Program-made: the position numbers and the translations under genes
Notes under the pieces: generated by a model
What the model was told of the DNA's origin: nothing
Seen by the model: the letters and a program-made list of their open reading frames with translations, nothing else
Databases searched by the model: none
Source: Mycobacterium attenuatum
GTDB lineage: Bacteria; Actinomycetota; Actinomycetes; Mycobacteriales; Mycobacteriaceae
DNA: 64,000 nt
Assembly (NCBI RefSeq): GCF_900566085.1
Contig: NZ_UPHT01000057.1
Span: forward strand, 1 to 64,000
Reading direction: 5' to 3'
In this document: in pieces, positions 11,811 to 23,832 of the stretch
Layout of the letters: every line of letters starts with the position of its first letter
How positions within the stretch are numbered: position 1 is the first letter of the stretch

Positions 11811-11972
11811 TGCCGGGCTTCTCTGCGGGCCGTGCCGGCCCGCCTCGTCGCCCGGCTAGGTGGGATTGCCGGGCTTCTCTGCGGGCCGTGCCGGCCCGCC
11901 TCGTCGCCCGGCTAGGTGGGATTGCCGGGCTTCTCTGCGGGCCGTGCCGGCCCGCCTCGTCGCCCGGCTAGG
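11811..11972. repeat. 56-bp palindromic tandem repeat, three copies, directly before proS
   Basis: Units begin at 11811, 11867 and 11923. Each holds a two-tier palindrome: outer arms GCCGGGC/GCCCGGC (11812-11818 with 11850-11856 in copy 1) and inner arms GCGGGCC/GGCCCGC (11825-11831 with 11837-11843), with short unpaired segments between. Copies 1-3 are the same over the palindrome; copies 1 and 2 are followed by TAGGTGGGAT, copy 3 by TAGGC and the proS start region. 56 is not a multiple of 3, so copy-number change would not preserve a frame. The last palindrome ends 14 bases before the proS GTG, so it lies in the 5' untranslated region if transcription starts upstream. It is not CRISPR: there are no unique spacers. 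Confidence 0.93.
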
Positions 11973-11982
11973 CTTGCCGCCT

Positions 11983-13731
11983 GTGATCACCCGGATGTCC
12001 CAGCTATTCCTGCGCACCCTGCGTGACGACCCCGCCGACGCCGAAGTGCCTAGCCACAAACTGCTGATCCGGGCCGGATACGTCCGGCCCATCGCGCCGG
12101 GACTGTACACCTGGCTGCCGCTGGGCTTGAAGGTCCTGCGAAACATCGAACGCGTGGTCCGCGAAGAGATGAACGCAATCGGTGGGCAGGAGATCTTGTT
12201 TCCGGCGCTGCTGCCACGAGCGCCTTACGAAACCACGAACCGGTGGACCGAATACGGCGACGGTGTTTTCCGGCTGCAGGACCGCCGCGGCAATGACTAC
12301 CTGCTCGGGCCCACACACGAGGAGCTGTTCACCCTGACCGTGAAGGGCGAATACAACTCCTACAAGGACTTTCCGCTGGTCTTGTATCAAATCCAGAACA
12401 AATACCGCGACGAGGCCCGTCCTCGCGCCGGCATCCTGCGGGTCCGCGAATTCCTGATGAAGGACTCCTATTCCTTCAACATCGACAGCGCCGGCCTGAA
12501 GGCCGCCTACCACGCCCATCGAGAGGCCTACCAGCGAATCTTCGACCGGCTCAAGGTGCGCTACGTCATTGTCTCGGCGGTCTCCGGCGCCATGGGCGGC
12601 AGCGCCTCCGAAGAATTCCTGGCTGAAAGCCCGGTCGGCGAGGATACGTTCGTGCGCTGCCCGGAGTCCGGTTATGCCGCCAACGTCGAAGCCGTCATCA
12701 CCGCGCGTCCGGATAGCCGACCGATCGACGGGCTGCCGGAAGCAGTGGTTCACGACACCGGCGACACCCCGACCATCGCCACCCTGGTGGCCTGGGCGAA
12801 CCAGGCTGACCTGGGCCGCACGGTAACCGCCGCGGACACCCTGAAGAACGTCATGGTCAAGGTGCGCCAGCCCGGCAAAGACTGGGAGCTGCTGGCCATC
12901 GGAGTGCCCGGCGACCGGGAGGTCGACGACAAGAGATTGAGCGCGGCGCTGGAACCCGCCGAATACGCGTTGCTCGACGACGGCGACTTCGACAAATACC
13001 CGTTTCTGGTGAAGGGCTACATCGGACCAAAGGCATTGCGCGCCAATAATGTTCGCTACCTCGTGGACCCACGCGTGGTCGACGGCAGCAGCTGGATCAC
13101 GGGGGCGGACGAACCCGGCCGCCACGTGGTCGGCCTGGTGGCCGCCCGTGATTTCACCGCCGACGGCACCATCGAGGCCGCCGAGGTGCGGGAAGGTGAT
13201 CCCTCTCCGGACGGCGCGGGTTCCCTGGTCATGGCGCGTGGCATCGAGATCGGCCACATCTTCCAGCTCGGCCGCAAGTACACCGACGCCTTCAGCGCCG
13301 ACGTGCTCGGCGAGGACGGCAAGCCGGTCCGGCTGACCATGGGCTCCTATGGCATCGGGGTGTCGCGGCTGGTCGCCGTCGTCGCCGAGCAGCACCACGA
13401 CCAGCTGGGCCTGCGCTGGCCGCCGGCGATCGCGCCGTTCGGCGTTCACCTGGTGATCGCCAACAAGGACGCCGAGGCACGCAGCGGAGCCGTCGCGCTG
13501 GCCACCGAACTGGATCAGCTTGGGGTTGAGGTGCTGCTCGACGATCGTCAAGCCTCGCCCGGCGTCAAGTTCAAGGACGCCGAATTGTTGGGAGTGCCCT
13601 GGATCGTCGTGGTGGGGCGCGGCTGGGCGGACGGAGTTGTGGAGCTGCGTGACCGGTTCAGCGGTCAGACCCGTGAGCTGCCCGCCGGCGCCTCGCTGGC
13701 CACCGATGTTGCGGCTGCCATCACCGGTTAG
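11983..13731 (+). CDS. proS: Prolyl-tRNA synthetase, bacterial type
   Basis: Charges tRNA-Pro with proline; cytosolic, essential. The 582 residues match the bacterial class with an inserted editing domain: [20 protein letters not shown] (motif 2), the editing insert around residues 230-400 and [17 protein letters not shown] (motif 3), then the anticodon-binding domain. The GTG at 11983 (Val-Ile-Thr-Arg-Met-Ser-Gln) is chosen because it gives the length and N-terminus I recall for M. tuberculosis; an open frame extends upstream through the 56-bp repeats but would code for repeat-derived sequence only. A possible weak ribosome site, CTAGG, is contributed by the edge of the last repeat. Confidence 0.95.
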   Translation: MITRMSQLFLRTLRDDPADAEVPSHKLLIRAGYVRPIAPGLYTWLPLGLKVLRNIERVVREEMNAIGGQEILFPALLPRAPYETTNRWTEYGDGVFRLQDRRGNDYLLGPTHEELFTLTVKGEYNSYKDFPLVLYQIQNKYRDEARPRAGILRVREFLMKDSYSFNIDSAGLKAAYHAHREAYQRIFDRLKVRYVIVSAVSGAMGGSASEEFLAESPVGEDTFVRCPESGYAANVEAVITARPDSRPIDGLPEAVVHDTGDTPTIATLVAWANQADLGRTVTAADTLKNVMVKVRQPGKDWELLAIGVPGDREVDDKRLSAALEPAEYALLDDGDFDKYPFLVKGYIGPKALRANNVRYLVDPRVVDGSSWITGADEPGRHVVGLVAARDFTADGTIEAAEVREGDPSPDGAGSLVMARGIEIGHIFQLGRKYTDAFSADVLGEDGKPVRLTMGSYGIGVSRLVAVVAEQHHDQLGLRWPPAIAPFGVHLVIANKDAEARSGAVALATELDQLGVEVLLDDRQASPGVKFKDAELLGVPWIVVVGRGWADGVVELRDRFSGQTRELPAGASLATDVAAAITG

Positions 13732-14220
13732 CTATTCATTCCCGCCAGGAAACGACGAAGTGATCGGCCAAGCGCCCAGCACCTTGTTCCAGCGGGCGGC
13801 CAGCACCGCGCTTTGGGTCACAGCAGTGGACGCGAAAGCCCGGTCATCTGCCGTCTCGGCATGCTCGACGACCGCACGCCACGCCGTTGCGCCGTCGTTC
13901 TCCATCCGCGCGGCCAGCCGCGCCGCATCGGCGGGGCTGCCCACGTCGCTGGGCAACTGGTAGCCCGCGGCAGCCACCGGCGCGGTGACTTTACGCGCGG
14001 CCAGCATGGCGATGACATCGTCACGGCGCTGGCGGTGTTGGTTCAATGCCTCGACCACCAAGTCGTTGACGCTGGGCGGCGACATTGCGGACACGATGCC
14101 GTATCCGTAGATGGTCGCGTGTTCGACGGCCAGGGCGTCACTCAGGGCCGCGGTGTCGGCGTCTTTGCCCGCAGGGGAGCGCTTGGGGCTGGCCCCGAAG
14201 CTGGGCTCGGAGGACGTCAT
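13732..14220 (-). CDS. Ferritin-like DUF4439 protein
   Basis: A 162-residue protein like Rv2844, with the helical ferritin-like pattern LAVEHATIYGYGIVSA, HRQRRDDVIAML and DGATAWRAVVEHAE, in which His/Glu residues recur along helices. Biochemical role is unknown. The ATG at 14220 overlaps the stop of the upstream lipoprotein gene (ATGA), so the two are translationally coupled. It is convergent with proS and the stop codons abut. An upstream in-frame start would run into the lipoprotein gene and is rejected. Confidence 0.85.
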   Translation of the reverse strand: MTSSEPSFGASPKRSPAGKDADTAALSDALAVEHATIYGYGIVSAMSPPSVNDLVVEALNQHRQRRDDVIAMLAARKVTAPVAAAGYQLPSDVGSPADAARLAARMENDGATAWRAVVEHAETADDRAFASTAVTQSAVLAARWNKVLGAWPITSSFPGGNE

Positions 14221-14753
14221 ATCGAGGGTCCCCCGGGCATCAGCGCAACCATGTAGGACGCCGTACACGAAGCCGCGATGGAGGCCAGCAGACCAGCGCG
14301 GTAGCCCGAGACCGTCGCCACCAGGCGACTGGCATCTTCGGCCGACTTGCGCAGCGAATCCACCACGTCCGACACCGGCGGTGGCGGTGGCGGTGGTTCC
14401 GTGCCGGTCGGGCTCGGGCTGGGACTCGAGCTGCTTATGTCGCTGGTAGCCGATACCAGCTTGCCCGCGGCCCGGGCGATCTCGGTGGCCAGTGCCCGGG
14501 CATGCGCGCCGCGCTGGCTGGCCACTACCGTCAGCGCGGCAGCGATCTGTGGCGGATTGCCGATCGCTGCAGCAGCGGCCGAAGCCAGCGCACTGTCGCG
14601 TCGGGCCTGCTCCAAGGGCGACAAAAGCTCGTCGACCGCGGGAGGCTTCGGGGCGGACTCACCGCACGCGGTCACCACCACCCCGAGCGCAGCGAGAGCG
14701 GCACCGCCGGCGAGCACGCCCCGCCTGTTGATGACGGGTACTGCTCTGGGCAC
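14217..14753 (-). CDS. Alanine-rich exported lipoprotein, Rv2843-like
   Basis: 178 residues with a twin-Arg start (Asn-Arg-Arg-Gly-Val-Leu-Ala at 9-15), hydrophobic core and lipobox VVTAC with Cys30, so probably a Tat-exported lipoprotein. The middle is Ala-rich helical; a Ser/Pro-rich low-complexity linker (about residues 107-126) contains a run of seven prolines; the tail is again helical and may include the second half of a ferritin-like bundle. GTG start at 14753. It overlaps the DUF4439 gene, suggesting the two act together. No catalytic motif is visible. Confidence 0.8.
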   Translation of the reverse strand: MPRAVPVINRRGVLAGGAALAALGVVVTACGESAPKPPAVDELLSPLEQARRDSALASAAAAAIGNPPQIAAALTVVASQRGAHARALATEIARAAGKLVSATSDISSSSPSPSPTGTEPPPPPPPVSDVVDSLRKSAEDASRLVATVSGYRAGLLASIAASCTASYMVALMPGGPSI

Positions 14754-14980
14754 AGCAACATCCTGCCATCACCGACGAGCTGGCCACGACAAGGGACGAG
14801 CCCGATCAGGAGAGCTCAGACCTCTACGGCCTGATCACGTGGGCATCGGCGATTCCTGGCGTATCGTTGGTAGCTGGTTCCCTGTGGATCGCCGACGATT
14901 GGGCGCCGGCGGACGAGGGGAACTGCCCCTGGCAGCGATACCAGCCAGATGTCCGGACAACTCAAGATGAGGAGCTCGCC

Positions 14981-15514
14981 GTGACCACCGGGCTACCTTC
15001 GCAGACGCAGGTGATCGAGCTACTCGGTGGCGTGTTTGCGTGCGCCGGCTACGAGATCGAAGACGTGGTCATCGACACCGGCGCCCGCCCACCGCGGATC
15101 ACGGTGGTCGCCGACGGCGACACCGCACTCGACCTGGACACCATCGCTACCCTGTCGCGCTCCGCTTCGGCTTTGCTGGACGGCCTGGACACCATTCGCG
15201 ACAGGTACGTCCTCGAAGTCAGCTCGCCCGGTGTCGAACGCCCCCTGACCACCGAAAAGCATTTCCGTCGCGCCCGCGGGCGCAAGGTTGAGCTCGCATT
15301 GTCCGACGGCTCCCGGTTGACCGGCCGCCTCGGCGAGCTGATGGGCGACACGGTGGCGCTGGTGGTCCGGCAGGGCCGGGACTGGACGGTGCGCCAGATC
15401 CCGCTGACACAGGTCCTGAAAGCTGTTGTCCAAGTGGAGTTTTCGCAGCCGGCTCGGGCCGAACTCGAGTTGGCGACGGCGGGCGGGGCCGCTGGTACGG
15501 AGGCCGAATCATGA
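14981..15514 (+). CDS. rimP: Ribosome maturation factor RimP
   Basis: Helps 30S subunit assembly. The 177 residues contain the two RimP domains: [36 protein letters not shown] is the family signature, followed by the Sm-like C-terminal part with [18 protein letters not shown] at 14981 has GAGGAG about 8 bases upstream and gives the family N-terminus; earlier in-frame starts lack a site. It is the first gene of rimP-nusA-ylxR-infB-rbfA, the conserved order for this operon, and overlaps nusA. Confidence 0.95.
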   Translation: MTTGLPSQTQVIELLGGVFACAGYEIEDVVIDTGARPPRITVVADGDTALDLDTIATLSRSASALLDGLDTIRDRYVLEVSSPGVERPLTTEKHFRRARGRKVELALSDGSRLTGRLGELMGDTVALVVRQGRDWTVRQIPLTQVLKAVVQVEFSQPARAELELATAGGAAGTEAES

Positions 15515-16575
15515 ACATCGACATGGCCGCGCTGCACGCGATCGAGGTCGACCGGGGCATCTCGGTCAATGAATTGCTCGAAACCATCAAATCCGCACTG
15601 CTCAGCGCCTACCGGCACACCCAAGGTCACCAGAACGACGCCCGCATCGAAATCGACCGTAAGAGCGGCGTCGTCCGGGTGATCGCCCGCGAGCTCGACG
15701 ACGAGGGAAACCTCATCAGCGAATGGGATGACACCCCGGAGGGTTTCGGTCGCATCGCGGCGACGACAGCTCGTCAAGTGATGTTGCAGCGATTCCGCGA
15801 CGCCGAGAACGAGCGGACCTACGGCGAGTTCTCGACCCGGGAGGGTGAGATCGTGGCGGGGGTGATCCAGCGCGACAGCCGGGCAAACGCCCGCGGCCTG
15901 GTGGTAGTCCGGATGGGAAGTGAGACCAAGGCCTCCGAGGGTGTGATCCCGGCCGCCGAACAGGTCCCCGGCGAAAGGTACGAACACGGCAACCGGCTGC
16001 GCTGCTACGTCGTTGGCGTGACCCGTGGTGCCCGCGAACCGTTGATCACGTTGTCGCGCACGCACCCGAACCTGGTGCGCAAGCTGTTCTCCCTGGAAGT
16101 TCCCGAGATTGCCGACGGCTCGGTGGAGATTGTGGCAGTGGCCCGGGAGGCCGGTCATCGGTCCAAGATCGCGGTGCGCTCGAACGTCCCCGGGCTCAAT
16201 GCCAAAGGCGCCTGCATCGGGCCGATGGGGCAGCGGGTGCGCAACGTGATGAGCGAACTATCCGGCGAGAAGATCGACATCATCGACTACGACGAGGATC
16301 CCGCGCGGTTCGTAGCCAACGCGTTGTCGCCCGCGAAGGTGGTCTCGGTGTCGGTGATCGACCAGAACGCCCGGGCCGCGCGCGTGGTGGTGCCCGACTT
16401 CCAGCTGTCACTGGCCATCGGCAAGGAGGGGCAGAACGCGCGGCTGGCCGCTCGGCTCACCGGATGGCGGATCGACATCCGCGGCGATTCACCTGGGCAC
16501 CCGGCCGCTCAGCCTGAACACGGTGCCAGCCGCGGAATGGCACATGACCGCTCGCAGTTGGCGTCGGATCCATAA
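15511..16575 (+). CDS. nusA: Transcription termination/antitermination factor NusA
   Basis: RNA-polymerase-associated factor. 354 residues: N-terminal polymerase-binding domain (1-110), S1 domain (about 115-190, [13 protein letters not shown]...GLVVVRMG), then KH1 and KH2 with [14 protein letters not shown] and [20 protein letters not shown]. No C-terminal acidic repeats, as usual in actinobacteria. The short tail ([20 protein letters not shown]) is variable. ATG overlaps the rimP stop. Confidence 0.96.
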   Translation: MNIDMAALHAIEVDRGISVNELLETIKSALLSAYRHTQGHQNDARIEIDRKSGVVRVIARELDDEGNLISEWDDTPEGFGRIAATTARQVMLQRFRDAENERTYGEFSTREGEIVAGVIQRDSRANARGLVVVRMGSETKASEGVIPAAEQVPGERYEHGNRLRCYVVGVTRGAREPLITLSRTHPNLVRKLFSLEVPEIADGSVEIVAVAREAGHRSKIAVRSNVPGLNAKGACIGPMGQRVRNVMSELSGEKIDIIDYDEDPARFVANALSPAKVVSVSVIDQNARAARVVVPDFQLSLAIGKEGQNARLAARLTGWRIDIRGDSPGHPAAQPEHGASRGMAHDRSQLASDP

Positions 16576-16626
16576 CGCCATCCCCGGGTGGTTCTGGCCG
16601 CCCGTTTCGTGACGCTAGACTTAGCC

Positions 16627-16986
16627 GTGATCCAGCGCGAGCCTTCGGCCCCCCGAGCCAGCTGGGCGCACAGATGCTCTGACAGTCCCTGCGGACCGGT
16701 GCGGACGTGCGTCGGGTGCCGGAAGCGAGAGTTGGCCGTCGAACTGCTTCGAGTGGTGGCTGAGTCGACCGGGAACGGCAACTGCGCCGTGATCGTTGAC
16801 CCAAACAGAAGGCTGCCGGGGCGGGGTGCATGGCTGCACCCCGAACCGCAGTGCATACAACAAGCAATTCGGCGGCGGGCTTTCACCAGAGCGCTGCGCA
16901 TCACCGGTTCACCGGATACGTCAGCGGTGGTCGAACACATCAGCGGGTCTTCCGCTGAGCAACAGAACGGGCAGCAACGAACATGA
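16627..16986 (+). CDS. ylxR: YlxR-family (DUF448) protein
   Basis: 119 residues of the small nucleic-acid-binding YlxR family that lies between nusA and infB in many bacteria. The signature RTCVGCRKRELAVELLRVV is followed by GRGAWLHP and the helix CIQQAIRRRAFTRALR. The GTG at 16627 (Met-Ile-Gln-Arg-Glu-Pro) is preferred over an ATG-type start at 16588 because it matches the N-terminus I recall for Rv2840c. Possible RNA or RNase P-related function is known for relatives, not shown here. Confidence 0.88.
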   Translation: MIQREPSAPRASWAHRCSDSPCGPVRTCVGCRKRELAVELLRVVAESTGNGNCAVIVDPNRRLPGRGAWLHPEPQCIQQAIRRRAFTRALRITGSPDTSAVVEHISGSSAEQQNGQQRT

Positions 16987-17004
16987 GCACACCGTGAAGT
17001 CCCG

Positions 17005-17019
17005 ATGACAATGTGTCAT
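17005..17019. promoter_or_regulatory. Inverted repeat before infB
   Basis: ATGACA-ATG-TGTCAT, a perfect 6-base inverted repeat with a 3-base centre, 55 bases before the infB GTG and just after the ylxR stop. It could be an operator-like site or a small RNA hairpin. Nothing else supports a function. Confidence 0.3.
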
Positions 17020-17074
17020 AGCTAAACCCGAGGCGCGGCCTACAACTGTCGTCGCCTCATAGACAGGAGATGTA

Positions 17075-19942
17075 GTGGCAGGTAAGGCCCGCGTACACGA
17101 GTTGGCCAAGGAACTCGGTGTTACCAGCAAGGAAGTGCTCGCCCGGCTGAGTGAACAGGGCGAATTCGTGAAATCGGCGTCATCGACGGTGGAGGCGCCC
17201 GTCGCCCGCCGCCTGCGGGAATCGTTCGGTGGCGGCAAACCCGCCCCGGGCAAGGGCCCCGCAACCGGCACGGCGAAAGGCCCCGAAAAAAGCCCCGATT
17301 CTGGTCCCGTTGGTGGTGTGGCCAAAGCCGCGGTCAACCTGCCCGGTACCGACGGCGGCAAAGCCGCAGAGCGGTCACTTGACCAGGCCCTCGACAAGGC
17401 GATTGCCAAGGCGGCCGGCAACGGCGCGCCCACCCCCGTCGCACCCGAACAGGCCGCCGGTGCGGGCAACGCGGGGACTGCGCCCACCCGAGCCACGCCC
17501 CGTCCGCCGGCCGCTACCGCGACTCCTGCACCTCCGAAGGTCCCGCAACCCGGGCAACCGGCGGCACCGTCGCCGGGTCAGCCGCCAAGCGCCCCGGCGC
17601 CTCACCCCGGCATGGCTCCCGGCGCGCGTCCGGGACCGGCGCCCAAGCCCGGTATCCGAACCCCGCGCGTCGGGAACAACCCGTTCTCGTCGGCGCAACC
17701 CGCCGACCGGCCCATTCCCCGTCCGCAGGCGCCGCGGCCCGGCGCGCCGCGTCCCGGGGCACCGCGTCCCGGTGCTTCGCCCGGCAGCATGCCGCCGCGG
17801 CCCGGCGGCGCGGCCGGCGGGCCACGTCCACCACGCACCGGCGCGCCCCGACCCGGCGGCGGCCGGCCCGGGGGTCCGGGCGGCCGTCCGGATGGCGGCG
17901 GCGGTAACTACCGCGGCTCAGGCGGTGGCGTCGGTGCCGCACCCGGGACTGGATTCCGCGGCCGTCCCGGTGGTGGCGGCGGCGGCCCCGGTGGCGGCGG
18001 TGGTCGTCCCGGACAGCGCGGCGGTGCCGCGGGCGCCTTCGGTCGTCCCGGCGGCGCACCCCGGCGTGGCCGCAAGTCCAAGCGCCAGAAGCGCCAGGAA
18101 TACGACTCGATGCAGGCCCCGGTCGTCGGCGGCGTGCGGTTGCCGCACGGCAACGGCGAAACCATCCGGCTGGCCCGCGGCGCGTCGCTGTCCGACTTCG
18201 CCGAAAAGATCGACGCCAACCCGGCCGCACTGGTCCAGGCGCTGTTCAACCTCGGCGAAATGGTGACCGCCACCCAGTCGGTCGGCGACGAAACGCTCGA
18301 GCTGCTGGGCAGCGAGATGAATTACAACGTCCAGGTGGTCAGCCCCGAGGACGAGGACCGCGAGCTGCTGGAATCCTTCGACCTGTCCTATGGTGAGGAC
18401 ACCGGAGACGAGGCCGATCTGCAGACCCGTCCGCCAGTCGTGACCGTGATGGGCCACGTCGACCACGGTAAGACTCGGCTGCTGGACACCATTCGTAAGG
18501 CCAACGTCCGAGAGGGCGAGGCCGGCGGCATCACCCAGCACATCGGCGCCTACCAGGTAGGTGTCGACCTCGACGGCAGCGAGCGGCTGATCACCTTCAT
18601 CGACACCCCGGGTCACGAGGCGTTCACCGCCATGCGTGCCCGCGGTGCCAAGGCCACCGACATCGCCATTCTGGTGGTCGCGGCCGACGACGGCGTGATG
18701 CCGCAGACGGTCGAGGCCATCAACCACGCGCAGGCCGCCGATGTGCCGATCGTGGTGGCGGTCAACAAGATCGACAAGGAGGGCGCCGACCCGGCCAAGA
18801 TCCGGGCACAGCTCACCGAGTACGGCCTGGTGGCCGAGGACTTCGGCGGCGACACCATGTTCGTCGACATCTCGGCCAAGAACGGCACCAACATCGAGCA
18901 GTTGTTGGAGGCGGTGCTGCTGACGGCCGACGCCGCCCTGGATCTGCGCGCCAACCCCGACATGGAGGCCCAGGGTGTGGCCATCGAGGCGCACCTGGAC
19001 CGCGGTCGCGGGCCGGTCGCCACGGTGCTGGTGCAGCGCGGCACGCTGCGGGTCGGGGACTCGGTGGTCGCCGGCGACGCCTACGGCCGGGTCCGGCGGA
19101 TGGTCGACGAACACGGCGACGACATCGAAGCGGCGTTACCGTCGCGTCCTGTCCAGGTCATCGGCTTCACCTCGGTGCCAGGGGCCGGTGATAACTTCCT
19201 GGTCGTCGACGAAGACCGCATCGCGCGCCAGATCGCCGACCGGCGCAGCGCCCGCAAGCGCAACGCCATGGCGGCGCGCAGCCGTAAGCGGATCAGCCTG
19301 GAGGACCTGGACTCGGCGCTGAAGGAAACCAGCCAGCTCAACCTGATCCTCAAGGGCGACAACGCCGGTACCGTCGAGGCGTTGGAAGAGGCCCTGATGG
19401 GTATCGAGGTGGACGACGAGGTGGCGCTGCGGGTCATCGACCGCGGTGTCGGTGGTATCACCGAGACCAACGTCAACCTGGCGTCGGCGTCGGATGCGAT
19501 CATCATCGGCTTCAACGTGCGCGCCGAGGGCAAGGCCACGGAGCTGGCCAACCGCGAAGGCGTCGAGATCCGCTACTACTCGGTCATCTATCAGGCGATC
19601 GATGAGATCGAGAAGGCCCTGCGCGGCATGCTCAAGCCGATCTACGAAGAGGTCGAGCTGGGTCGTGCCGAGATCCGGGCGTTGTTCCGGTCCTCGAAGG
19701 TCGGCCTCATCGCCGGCTGCATGATCACCTCGGGTGTGGTGCGACGCAACGCGAAGGCCCGGCTATTGCGGGACAACATCGTGGTCACCGAGAACCTCTC
19801 GATCCAGTCGCTGCGCCGCGAGAAGGACGACGTGACAGAGGTCCGCGAGGGCTTCGAATGCGGTTTGACGCTGGGCTACTCCGACATCAAGGAGGGCGAC
19901 GTCATCGAGTCCTACGAGCTGGTCCAGAAGGAACGCTCGTGA
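17075..19942 (+). CDS. infB: Translation initiation factor IF-2
   Basis: GTPase that places initiator tRNA on the 30S subunit. 955 residues: an IF2_N domain ([21 protein letters not shown], about 3-24), a long Pro/Gly/Arg/Ala-rich low-complexity region (about 55-340), a second IF2_N-like domain, then the G domain with GHVDHGKT at 460-467, DTPGHEAF and NKID, domains II-III and the C-terminal fMet-tRNA-binding domain ([26 protein letters not shown]). It is about 55 residues longer than I recall for M. tuberculosis, all in the low-complexity part. GTG at 17075 follows AGGAGA. Confidence 0.97.
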   Translation: MAGKARVHELAKELGVTSKEVLARLSEQGEFVKSASSTVEAPVARRLRESFGGGKPAPGKGPATGTAKGPEKSPDSGPVGGVAKAAVNLPGTDGGKAAERSLDQALDKAIAKAAGNGAPTPVAPEQAAGAGNAGTAPTRATPRPPAATATPAPPKVPQPGQPAAPSPGQPPSAPAPHPGMAPGARPGPAPKPGIRTPRVGNNPFSSAQPADRPIPRPQAPRPGAPRPGAPRPGASPGSMPPRPGGAAGGPRPPRTGAPRPGGGRPGGPGGRPDGGGGNYRGSGGGVGAAPGTGFRGRPGGGGGGPGGGGGRPGQRGGAAGAFGRPGGAPRRGRKSKRQKRQEYDSMQAPVVGGVRLPHGNGETIRLARGASLSDFAEKIDANPAALVQALFNLGEMVTATQSVGDETLELLGSEMNYNVQVVSPEDEDRELLESFDLSYGEDTGDEADLQTRPPVVTVMGHVDHGKTRLLDTIRKANVREGEAGGITQHIGAYQVGVDLDGSERLITFIDTPGHEAFTAMRARGAKATDIAILVVAADDGVMPQTVEAINHAQAADVPIVVAVNKIDKEGADPAKIRAQLTEYGLVAEDFGGDTMFVDISAKNGTNIEQLLEAVLLTADAALDLRANPDMEAQGVAIEAHLDRGRGPVATVLVQRGTLRVGDSVVAGDAYGRVRRMVDEHGDDIEAALPSRPVQVIGFTSVPGAGDNFLVVDEDRIARQIADRRSARKRNAMAARSRKRISLEDLDSALKETSQLNLILKGDNAGTVEALEEALMGIEVDDEVALRVIDRGVGGITETNVNLASASDAIIIGFNVRAEGKATELANREGVEIRYYSVIYQAIDEIEKALRGMLKPIYEEVELGRAEIRALFRSSKVGLIAGCMITSGVVRRNAKARLLRDNIVVTENLSIQSLRREKDDVTEVREGFECGLTLGYSDIKEGDVIESYELVQKERS

Positions 19943-20016
19943 CCGGCGCCGACGATGCAGTGGGGGCACCGCCCGCGCGCGGGGGTGCGGCGGTGCACTC
20001 GTGATGGGCCGGACGG

Positions 20017-21502
<1,486 letters not shown>

Positions 21503-21508
21503 CGGTCG

Positions 21509-22831
21509 TTGAGCGACGGCGGACGGTCTCGCGTACCTGGCCGCCGGATCGCGGCGCTGGCCTTGCCTGCGCTGGGAGTGCTGGCCGCCGAGCCGTTGTA
21601 CCTGCTCTTCGATACCGCCGTGGTGGGCCGGCTGGGCGCACTGTCGCTGGCGGGACTTGCGATCGGCAGCCTGGTGCTTGGCTTGGTCGGTTCGCAGGCG
21701 ACCTTTCTGTCGTATGGCACGACCGCGCGCTCGGCGCGCCAGTTCGGTGCCGGCGATCGGGCCGCTGCGGTAGTCGAGGGCGTGCAGGCGACCTGGCTGG
21801 CGGCGGGTTTGGGCGGGGCGACCATCGTGGTGGTGGAAGCCGCGGCGGTGCCGCTGGTGTCGGCGATCGGGGGTAGTAGCGCGATCTCGGCGGTGGCGTT
21901 GCCCTGGCTGCGGATCGCGATCCTGGGGGTGCCGGCGATTCTGGTTTCGCTCGCCGGCAACGGCTGGATGCGCGGGGTGCAGGACACCGTGCGCCCGCTG
22001 CGCTATGTGATCGCGGGTTTTGGGTTGTCGGCATTGCTGTGCCCGCTGCTGGTTTTCGGCTGGCTGGGCATGCCGAAGCTTGGGTTATCCGGTTCTGCAG
22101 TGGCAAATCTGGTTGGTCAGTGGCTGGCGGCGCTGCTGTTTGGAGGCGCGTTGCTGGCCGAGCGCGTGCCGTTGCGGCTCAATGGGCCGGTGTTGCGCGC
22201 ACAACTGGTCATGGCACGCGACCTGATCGTGCGGGGTCTGGCCTTCCAGGCATGTTTCGTCTCGGCTGCGGCGGTGGCCGCGAGGTTCGGCGCCGCCGCG
22301 CTGGCGGCGCACCAGGTGGTGCTGCAATTGTGGGGTTTCCTTGCCCTGGTTCTCGATTCGTTGGCCATCGCGGCGCAGGCACTGGTCGGTGCCGCGCTGG
22401 GTGCGGGTGACGTCGTCCACGCAAAGTCGGTGGCCTGGCGGGTGACGGTGTTTTCCCTGCTGGCGGCGGGCGTGCTGGCCGTTGCATTAGGGGTGGGGGC
22501 GCCGCTATTGCCCGCGCTGTTCACCCATGATCGATCGGTGCTTGCCGCGATAGCGGTGCCGTGGTGGTTTCTGGTGGCCCAATTACCCTTCGCCGGAATC
22601 GTTTTCGCGCTCGACGGGGTGTTGCTGGGTGCCGGCGACGCTGCCTTCATGCGCACCGCCACGGTCGTCAGCGCCCTGATCGGCTTTCTGCCGCTGACCT
22701 GGTTGTCGTTGATGTACGGCTGGGGCCTGGCGGGCATCTGGTCGGGGCTGGCCATGTTCATCGTGCTGCGACTGCTCTTCGTCGGATGGCGGACCATGAG
22801 CGGCCGGTGGGCGCTGACCGGAACGACCTGA
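21509..22831 (+). CDS. dinF: MATE-family efflux protein DinF
   Basis: A 440-residue, roughly 12-helix transporter of the MATE family (DinF subgroup). The two homologous halves are visible: LALPALGVLAAEPLYLLFDTAVVGRLG opens the first and AFQACFVSAAAVAARFGAAALAAHQVVLQLWGFLALVLDSLAIAAQALVGAALG the second, with conserved Gln and Asp residues for cation-coupled export. The TTG at 21509 follows the preceding gene by six bases, so it is co-transcribed. Substrate is unknown; DNA-damage induction as in E. coli cannot be inferred here. Confidence 0.92.
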   Translation: MSDGGRSRVPGRRIAALALPALGVLAAEPLYLLFDTAVVGRLGALSLAGLAIGSLVLGLVGSQATFLSYGTTARSARQFGAGDRAAAVVEGVQATWLAAGLGGATIVVVEAAAVPLVSAIGGSSAISAVALPWLRIAILGVPAILVSLAGNGWMRGVQDTVRPLRYVIAGFGLSALLCPLLVFGWLGMPKLGLSGSAVANLVGQWLAALLFGGALLAERVPLRLNGPVLRAQLVMARDLIVRGLAFQACFVSAAAVAARFGAAALAAHQVVLQLWGFLALVLDSLAIAAQALVGAALGAGDVVHAKSVAWRVTVFSLLAAGVLAVALGVGAPLLPALFTHDRSVLAAIAVPWWFLVAQLPFAGIVFALDGVLLGAGDAAFMRTATVVSALIGFLPLTWLSLMYGWGLAGIWSGLAMFIVLRLLFVGWRTMSGRWALTGTT

Positions 22832-22920
22832 CCCGCCGAAATGCCGCCATGGGTGCCGTCAGGGTCGCGGGCCCGACCGTGGCGGCAATCTCTACGCCAA
22901 CCGGCCGATACACTGCGCCG

Positions 22921-23832
22921 GTGACCCCCCTCCTCCCCGACGCGCGCCGAGCGCGACACCGGCCGTGGCGGGATTACGCGCTGTTTGCCGTTCTGGTCGG
23001 CCCCAATGTGGGGCTGCTGCTGCTGTTCATCTACCGCCCACTGGCCGACAACATCAGGTTGTCATTGTTCGACTGGAACATCTCCGATCCGGAAGCCGAG
23101 TACGTCGGGTTTTCCAACTACGCCGAATGGTTCGCTCGTGACGACACCCGCCAGATCGTGGCCAACACCGCGGTGTTCACCACGGCAGCAGTGGTCGGTT
23201 CGATGGTGTTGGGACTGGTGCTGGCGATGCTGCTTGACCAACCGCTGCGTGGACGAAACCTGGTGCGCTCCACCGTATTCGCGCCGTTTGTGATCTCGGG
23301 GGCGGCCGTCGGCCTGGCGGCGCAGTTCATCTTCGACCCCCACTTCGGTCTGGTGCAAGACCTGTTGGCGCGCATCGGAGTCGACGTGCCGAACTTTTAC
23401 CAGGATGCGCACTGGGCGATGTTCATGGTGACGGTCACCTATGTCTGGAAGAACCTCGGATACACCTTCGTCATCTACCTGGCAGCGTTGCAAGGGGTAC
23501 GCCGAGACCTGTTGGAGGCGGCCGAAATCGACGGCGCCAGCCGATGGACCACGTTTCGCCGGGTGCTGTTGCCGCAGCTGCGCCCCACCACCTTCTTCCT
23601 GTCGATCACCGTGCTGATCAACTCGTTGCAGGTGTTCGACGTGATCAACGTCATGACCCGCGGTGGCCCGCAGGGCACCGGCACCACCACCATGGTTTAC
23701 CAGGTCTATTTGGAGACGTTCCGCAATTTTCGGGCCGGTTACGGCGCCACCGTGGCCACCATCATGTTCCTGGTGCTGCTGGCCATCACCTACTACCAGG
23801 TGCGAGTCATGGATCGGGGGCAGCGGCAGTGA
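22921..23832 (+). CDS. ugpA: ABC transporter permease UgpA
   Basis: 303-residue permease of the glycerophosphodiester (glycerophosphocholine-type) importer. Six helices, with the EAA loop LLEAAEIDGASRWTTFRRVLLPQLRPT that contacts the ATPase. The GTG at 22921 gives the expected N-terminus (MTPLLPDARRARHRPWRDYALFAVL), 89 bases after dinF. The stop overlaps the ugpE start (TGATG), and ugpA-E-B-C run without gaps, so this is one operon. Confidence 0.95.
   Translation: MTPLLPDARRARHRPWRDYALFAVLVGPNVGLLLLFIYRPLADNIRLSLFDWNISDPEAEYVGFSNYAEWFARDDTRQIVANTAVFTTAAVVGSMVLGLVLAMLLDQPLRGRNLVRSTVFAPFVISGAAVGLAAQFIFDPHFGLVQDLLARIGVDVPNFYQDAHWAMFMVTVTYVWKNLGYTFVIYLAALQGVRRDLLEAAEIDGASRWTTFRRVLLPQLRPTTFFLSITVLINSLQVFDVINVMTRGGPQGTGTTTMVYQVYLETFRNFRAGYGATVATIMFLVLLAITYYQVRVMDRGQRQ

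Noticed and set aside
11811..11972. CRISPR array
   Set aside because: Direct repeats are contiguous and lack unique spacers; no cas genes are present.
11860..11982. N-terminal extension of proS through the palindromic repeats
   Set aside because: The extra residues come only from repeat sequence, and the GTG at 11983 gives the usual family N-terminus and length.
12004..13551. Long minus-strand open frame opposite proS
   Set aside because: Same artefact; proS is strongly conserved and no ribosome site or family motif is seen on the other strand.
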